Source of the DNA: Chaetorhynchus papuensis
Lineage: Eukaryota > Chordata > Aves > Passeriformes > Rhipiduridae
Length of the DNA stretch: 64,000 nucleotides
Direction: 5' to 3'
NCBI GenBank assembly: GCA_013396525.1
Contig: VWYX01000718.1
Location: 121,556-185,555 of the forward strand
This document shows positions 59,933 to 64,000 of the stretch, one piece after another. The translations under genes and the position numbers were made by a program. Below the pieces are notes generated by a model. That model saw only the letters and a program-made list of their open reading frames with translations, did no database searches and was not told the DNA's origin. Numbering within the stretch: position 1 is the stretch's first letter; each line of letters begins with the position of its first letter.

Positions 59933-60922
59933 CTCAACATTGCAGTGGTTGGGCTGGCTGCTGCTAAAGCCAATTTCTTGCTGCTAACCTTCAGCTCCTG
60001 ACCCTGAAGTATCCAAATGTGTGTTTTGTGAGCTGTGGGCCCCACCTGCAGTCACCTGGGGTGCCCTGACCAGCTGCTTCTGAAAACCTGGGACCGTGCA
60101 GCAATGATAAATTCATGGAATAGGGAAGCAGTGGGAACTGGGGTGTGTTGGCTGTGACTGCACTGCTGAAGGAGTTGATGATGCAGAGAGAGGGTGCCCT
60201 GTCCAGGGCATCAGGCAGGGTGAGCAGTTGTGATGATTGCACTTTGTATGGACATGGGGCACTGAAAAACAAACCATAACGCTATGTTGCTAAATGAAAT
60301 TCAGCTTAAAACAACTTTCCCAAAGTTTGGGTTGCTAAGTGTAAGGTGTTTGCCCAATCTCCCGGTCCCAAAATAAAATACAGCTTTAACTGCAGAATAA
60401 GCAAGGCTAAGGAGATTTGTCTGATTACACAGTGGCAGAGAACTTAGGGTGATATCTACTCCTGCAGATGTGAATTTATTTTTAATTTTCCTGTTGGGTG
60501 AGTGATTAACCATTTTGGCTGTCCCAGCTTTATTACAATTAGTATTTGTCCATGGAAGAGATTCATGGTGCTTTTAGGCAGGTGATCTAAATCACCTGAT
60601 GTAAAATCTTTAGCAGTGGCCATATCTGCCTGGATTTTCAGCTTTATGAGTTTGCAAATCAACAATCTGCATGGGAAGGGAAAGAGTGGTTTTCTTTCTT
60701 GAACCTGATTTAACTCAGCTTTCCCAAGGGGGTTCTGCTAATGATGATCTAATTCAAACCAGGATGCCTGGCTCTAAGGCACACTGTTTTTCTGTTTAAA
60801 GACCAACAGGAGGGAATGCTCTAATGCTCTCTCAGCAGAGAGAGGCTGAAAGCAGCATAGATCAAACTAAAAAAAGGAAACTTCTTGGAGGAAATATTTC
60901 TTCCTGAGATCGCTGAGAAATT
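59933..60922. other. Single-copy stretch, no gene seen
   Basis: About 1 kb with short random open frames only. Confidence 0.5.
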
Positions 60923-61112
60923 AATCACAGAATCATTTGGGTTGAAGAGACCACCAAGGCCATCGAGTACAAGCTGTGACCAATCCTCACCTTGTCCCCA
61001 GCCCAGAGCTCTGAGTGCCACCTCCAGCCCTTCTTGGGACACCTCAGGGGTGGGGACTCCAACACCTTCCAATGCCTGACCACCCTTTCCATGGAGAAAT
61101 TTTTCCTGAAAT
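60923..61112 (-). mobile_element. CR1 LINE 3' end, antisense
   Basis: AATCACAGAATCATTTGGG, then CCATCGAGTACAAGCTGTG, CCCAGCCCAGAGCTCTGAGT and CACCCTTTCCATGGAGAAAT are the antisense of the same CR1 type as 22960. An A-rich run (61114-61137) abuts its truncated 5' side. Confidence 0.88.
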
Positions 61113-61137
61113 TAAAAAAAAAAAAACAAAAAAAACA

Positions 61138-62364
61138 CCACTTGAAACATTTGACCAGCTGCTTCCTTTTTTTTCCTCAAACAAACTTTCCAAAGCTTCA
61201 CGGCCTGAGCTGTTCCTGCTGCCTGGAACTGTTGGTCTGTGAGAACTCAACTCAAAACGTGGTGCAAACTGTTGCATTATGAGATCTTCTGCTTCCATCT
61301 GGTTTTTATGGCTTTTGATTTCACTAGTTGAGAGGCATCACACCTTTCCAATTTCCTTGATTAGCTGCAGTTAGAAGGTTCTGAATGTGTGCCTATTTGT
61401 AATCTTCTATGATTGACTTCAGGCAAAATGTTTATTTTTAGTGTTCGAGTAACTGAGATCAGAATTATTCTTCCATTGTTACCACTCATGCAGGTGCTTT
61501 CTTTCATTTAAAATAATGAAGTGGTTCAAAAAAAGAACTCAAACCCTTTGTGTGTGAACATGTGCTGCATTTCTGATTTCTTACTGTAGGAAAAAAACAG
61601 AAGCAATCCTCGCATTTAAAGACTTTGAAACCCCTGTTGAAATTTTGCAGCTAAGATTCTCCTCAGTGGTTTTGAGTGTGTTCCTAGGCATTAAACTTGG
61701 CAAATTTGCAATTTCTAAGAAACAAAAAAATTTAATTGTTTTGGTTTGCTTTTTTTTTTCTAACTCATAAGTGTTGAAGAAAAACAGCCAGTACAGTGGT
61801 AAATGTAAGGGGAAATGAGGAAGCAGCACTTGTGAAAGCATTTCAGACCCAGCTTTAGTTATTTCAGCAGTAGAAATTTAATAAAATGTTGTGTAAAACT
61901 TTCAGGCTACTTCAGAGTGAAGAGATCTGACTGGATCTGCTTGGTATAAATTCTGTCTATGAATCAAAACTTAGATCTTTATAACTTTTTTGTTTTTTAA
62001 TGCAAAGTAAGGAAATCACTGCAGGGACAATAGAAAACTGAGCACTTAATTTTACTTGGTGAAATGTGGTATCAGTTTTGAGTGATATTGGGGAGAAAAT
62101 AAAAGAAGATGAAATTGCAAATTAAAGGAGTTGTAGTATCCTTAGGAAAACTGTGGAGTACCTACTCCAGGTAGAAAAATCCCTTCCTGAAGGGATGACT
62201 GGACGGAGACACCAAGTGCAGGCTCTGTGATCCCGTCCCTGGTGCTCTCACAGAGAGCCTGGTTTGGTTCAGGGGAATGGGATCAGCTCTGCACGCAGGG
62301 ATGAAATCCCGTGCTGACAGCAGCACAGACAGGGAAAAGTATCGACGTGAAATGCTTTTAATTA
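61138..62364. other. Single-copy stretch, no gene seen
   Basis: AT-rich with short open frames. No repeat recognised. Confidence 0.5.
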
Positions 62365-62370
62365 GAATGC

Positions 62371-62731
62371 TGTCGCAATGCGGACAGGTAGAAAAACCAC
62401 ACAAAGTCCAGGCTCAGGTATCAATGGCGGCAAGCACTTTAATGGTTTTTCCAGAGGTTTTTATGTGTTAGTTCGCAAAAGTGTGTTAAATGGCATAAGG
62501 TAATTGGTCCTCTGGCCATCCACCCCTTGAGGGGATTGGCCAAATTCTAAGATGTCCATTCCCAAATGTTTTGCTAGTTAGAACCATAACAATCCAGCAA
62601 AACAATCTGCAGGCGCAAGTGTTTACAAAACGGTAACATTGTTTTAGTTAGCTTGCATGGGAAAGACAGAGCTCTCACAAAATTCCAGAGAGCTGAAGAA
62701 ATTCACTGCTGAAGCTTTTTCAGCATCCACA
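62371..62731 (-). mobile_element. Solo LTR, family A (subgroup with 12606 copy)
   Basis: A 361-bp element has plus-strand ends TGTCGCAATGCGG and CAGCATCCACA. Target duplication GAATGC / GAACGC (62365-62370 and 62732-62737). It shares the 12606-type bases GGTATCAATGGC and CATAAGGTAATTGGTCCTC. It is about 6 bp shorter at the left end, where the 12606 copy has a doubled TGTCGC. Poly(A) signal conserved. Confidence 0.9.
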
Positions 62732-62737
62732 GAACGC

Positions 62738-64000
62738 AACAATTAATTTGCCAATAGAGGGGCCTGTGGAATTTTGCTGTGATCACTGTGCAAGGAAGGA
62801 AGAACTGCTGAGGAAGGCTCCTGTTTAGGAAGGCAGAGCAATGTTGTATCTGCTCTGAAAAATGAGGTGCCTGTGTTTCCTTTTCCCCTATTTTTGTCTG
62901 TTATGTTTTGATAGAACTAATCTCTTAATAACTGATGAATAAACCATGGTAACTGTTAAACAGAAGAGAGAAATTAGCATCAGCCTTTTAATCTGGATGA
63001 TTGGTTTAAGACTAAATCATTAAAATCATAGTTAGTAAAATAATTTCTTCTGTAATGAATTCTGTAATAAATAAGAATGGGGGATTTTGTGAAGTCATTC
63101 TTTTCCTGAGTAAAATGTGTTTAAATCCACTTTTTTTTTTTTTAAATTTAAGATCTACTTATTGCTATCCATGTTCTTTTTCCTTGCACGAAGTCCATAC
63201 TTGGTGCACATTCACAAACAATGTTCCAGCTCTCAATTTTAGTAGTCTGGGGAATAAAACTTGTGGCTCCAGAATCACCTCTCCTGTAATAATTTATTTG
63301 TAATTCTGAACAATTTATTTTAAAAAAACCCAAAACACACTACCTCTTATACTGTAATTCATTTGCCTGCTATGAAGAAAAAAATATATGAATTGTATTT
63401 TCAAGATAAAGGATTATTTACTGAAATAATTGGGCATATTACTCTCAATGTAAAATAAGTATGTGTTCAATAAGCCTGAAATGCAGCAGGTTCTTATGTG
63501 TTGTAGGGAATATGGAACAGAGCCAGGAATTTCCTGGAGGCTGTGCTGAAATATGATTGGGTAATGATGATCAGTATTGATCTAAAAGCCTAAAACATCT
63601 TTATATATTTTTTCGATGACATTGAGACAATTGTCATACTGAGGAGAAGGAAGAATTGAACCTGTACAGGTGATTGGTGTTTTCCCAGTAAATTAGCAGA
63701 TAGCTTTGAGTATTCTGTTAGCAGAGTTGTGCATACCCTGAAAGCTCTTTAAGATGTGAAGAAAAGAATTCAGCAAAGTTTTTTTTGTATTACTTATTTG
63801 TCCCTGAAGACCTTTGGCTTCTAGAATTTGGTGCCATGTGCAATGAGGGCTGCAGGTAATGCACAGGGCTGCAGGTAATGCACAGATCTGCGTGCTGACC
63901 TGAGATAATTGTCCCTGCCATGCTTGGTACTTGCCTGTCAGCATCAAACACAGGAAAAACTTGCTGGAGATTAAGTAGTTCAGACTAGACTGAGCTGATT
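62738..64000. other. Single-copy stretch to the window end
   Basis: No gene recognised. A T run lies at about 63130-63143 and a 19-bp tandem duplication at 63846. Confidence 0.5.
63846..63883. repeat. 19-bp tandem duplication
   Basis: AGGGCTGCAGGTAATGCAC occurs twice in direct succession (63846-63864, 63865-63883) without a mismatch. Confidence 0.95.

Noticed and set aside
59281..60045. Open frames of 226-254 aa across the second gap
   Set aside because: They are N translations plus a TC repeat.

Overview
The window looks like vertebrate nuclear DNA from a bird, most likely a songbird. It is AT-rich and CpG-poor, it has two assembly gaps (20610-21446 and 59295-59884), and its repeats are mainly 5'-truncated CR1 LINE pieces and endogenous-retrovirus LTRs. 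CR1 with this 3' end is the standard avian LINE. The songbird assignment is an inference from the many young-looking solo LTRs. I find no intact protein-coding gene, tRNA, rRNA or CRISPR array; almost every open frame is short, lies in a repeat, or is created by the gaps.

The main organising feature is LTRs without internal retroviral sequence. Family A (about 360-373 bp, TG...CA ends, TATAAAA followed about 23 bp later by ATTAAA, 6-bp target duplications) has nine whole or near-whole copies at 2678, 12606, 19065, 28868, 33531, 37138, 45359, 47121 and 62371. A tenth is represented only by its 3' end beside the first gap (21447-21465). Family P (460 bp, 4-bp duplications) has two inverted copies at 6961 and 28128. 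Family Q (388-389 bp, 5- to 6-bp duplications) has two inverted copies at 40624 and 50407. A further LTR-like piece (about 36865-37137) abuts one family A copy. CR1 pieces lie at 1, 4476, 15967, 16562, 22960, 25600, 26711, 27221, 30101, 45262 (split by a family A LTR), 46230, 46331, 46771, 55415 and 60923.

Local duplications add structure. A 0.3-0.5 kb segment at 14063-14612 recurs at 16234-16547 with 228 bp missing. A 23-bp minisatellite of ten units (19775-20004) lies near the family A LTR at 19065. Shorter tandem repeats occur at 9141, 11816, 15069, 39459 and 63846.

The best evidence for anything gene-like is a degenerate minus-strand segment at 39100-39850. It has long protein-like stretches that change frame, and it ends at a GT splice-donor-like site. 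A weaker candidate exon lies at 57725-57868 (+) in a GC-rich patch, with a near-perfect donor. The long single-copy intervals are ordinary intergenic or intronic DNA. Several contain clustered homeodomain-, AP-1- and SOX-type motifs and could be regulatory, which needs cross-species alignment to settle.
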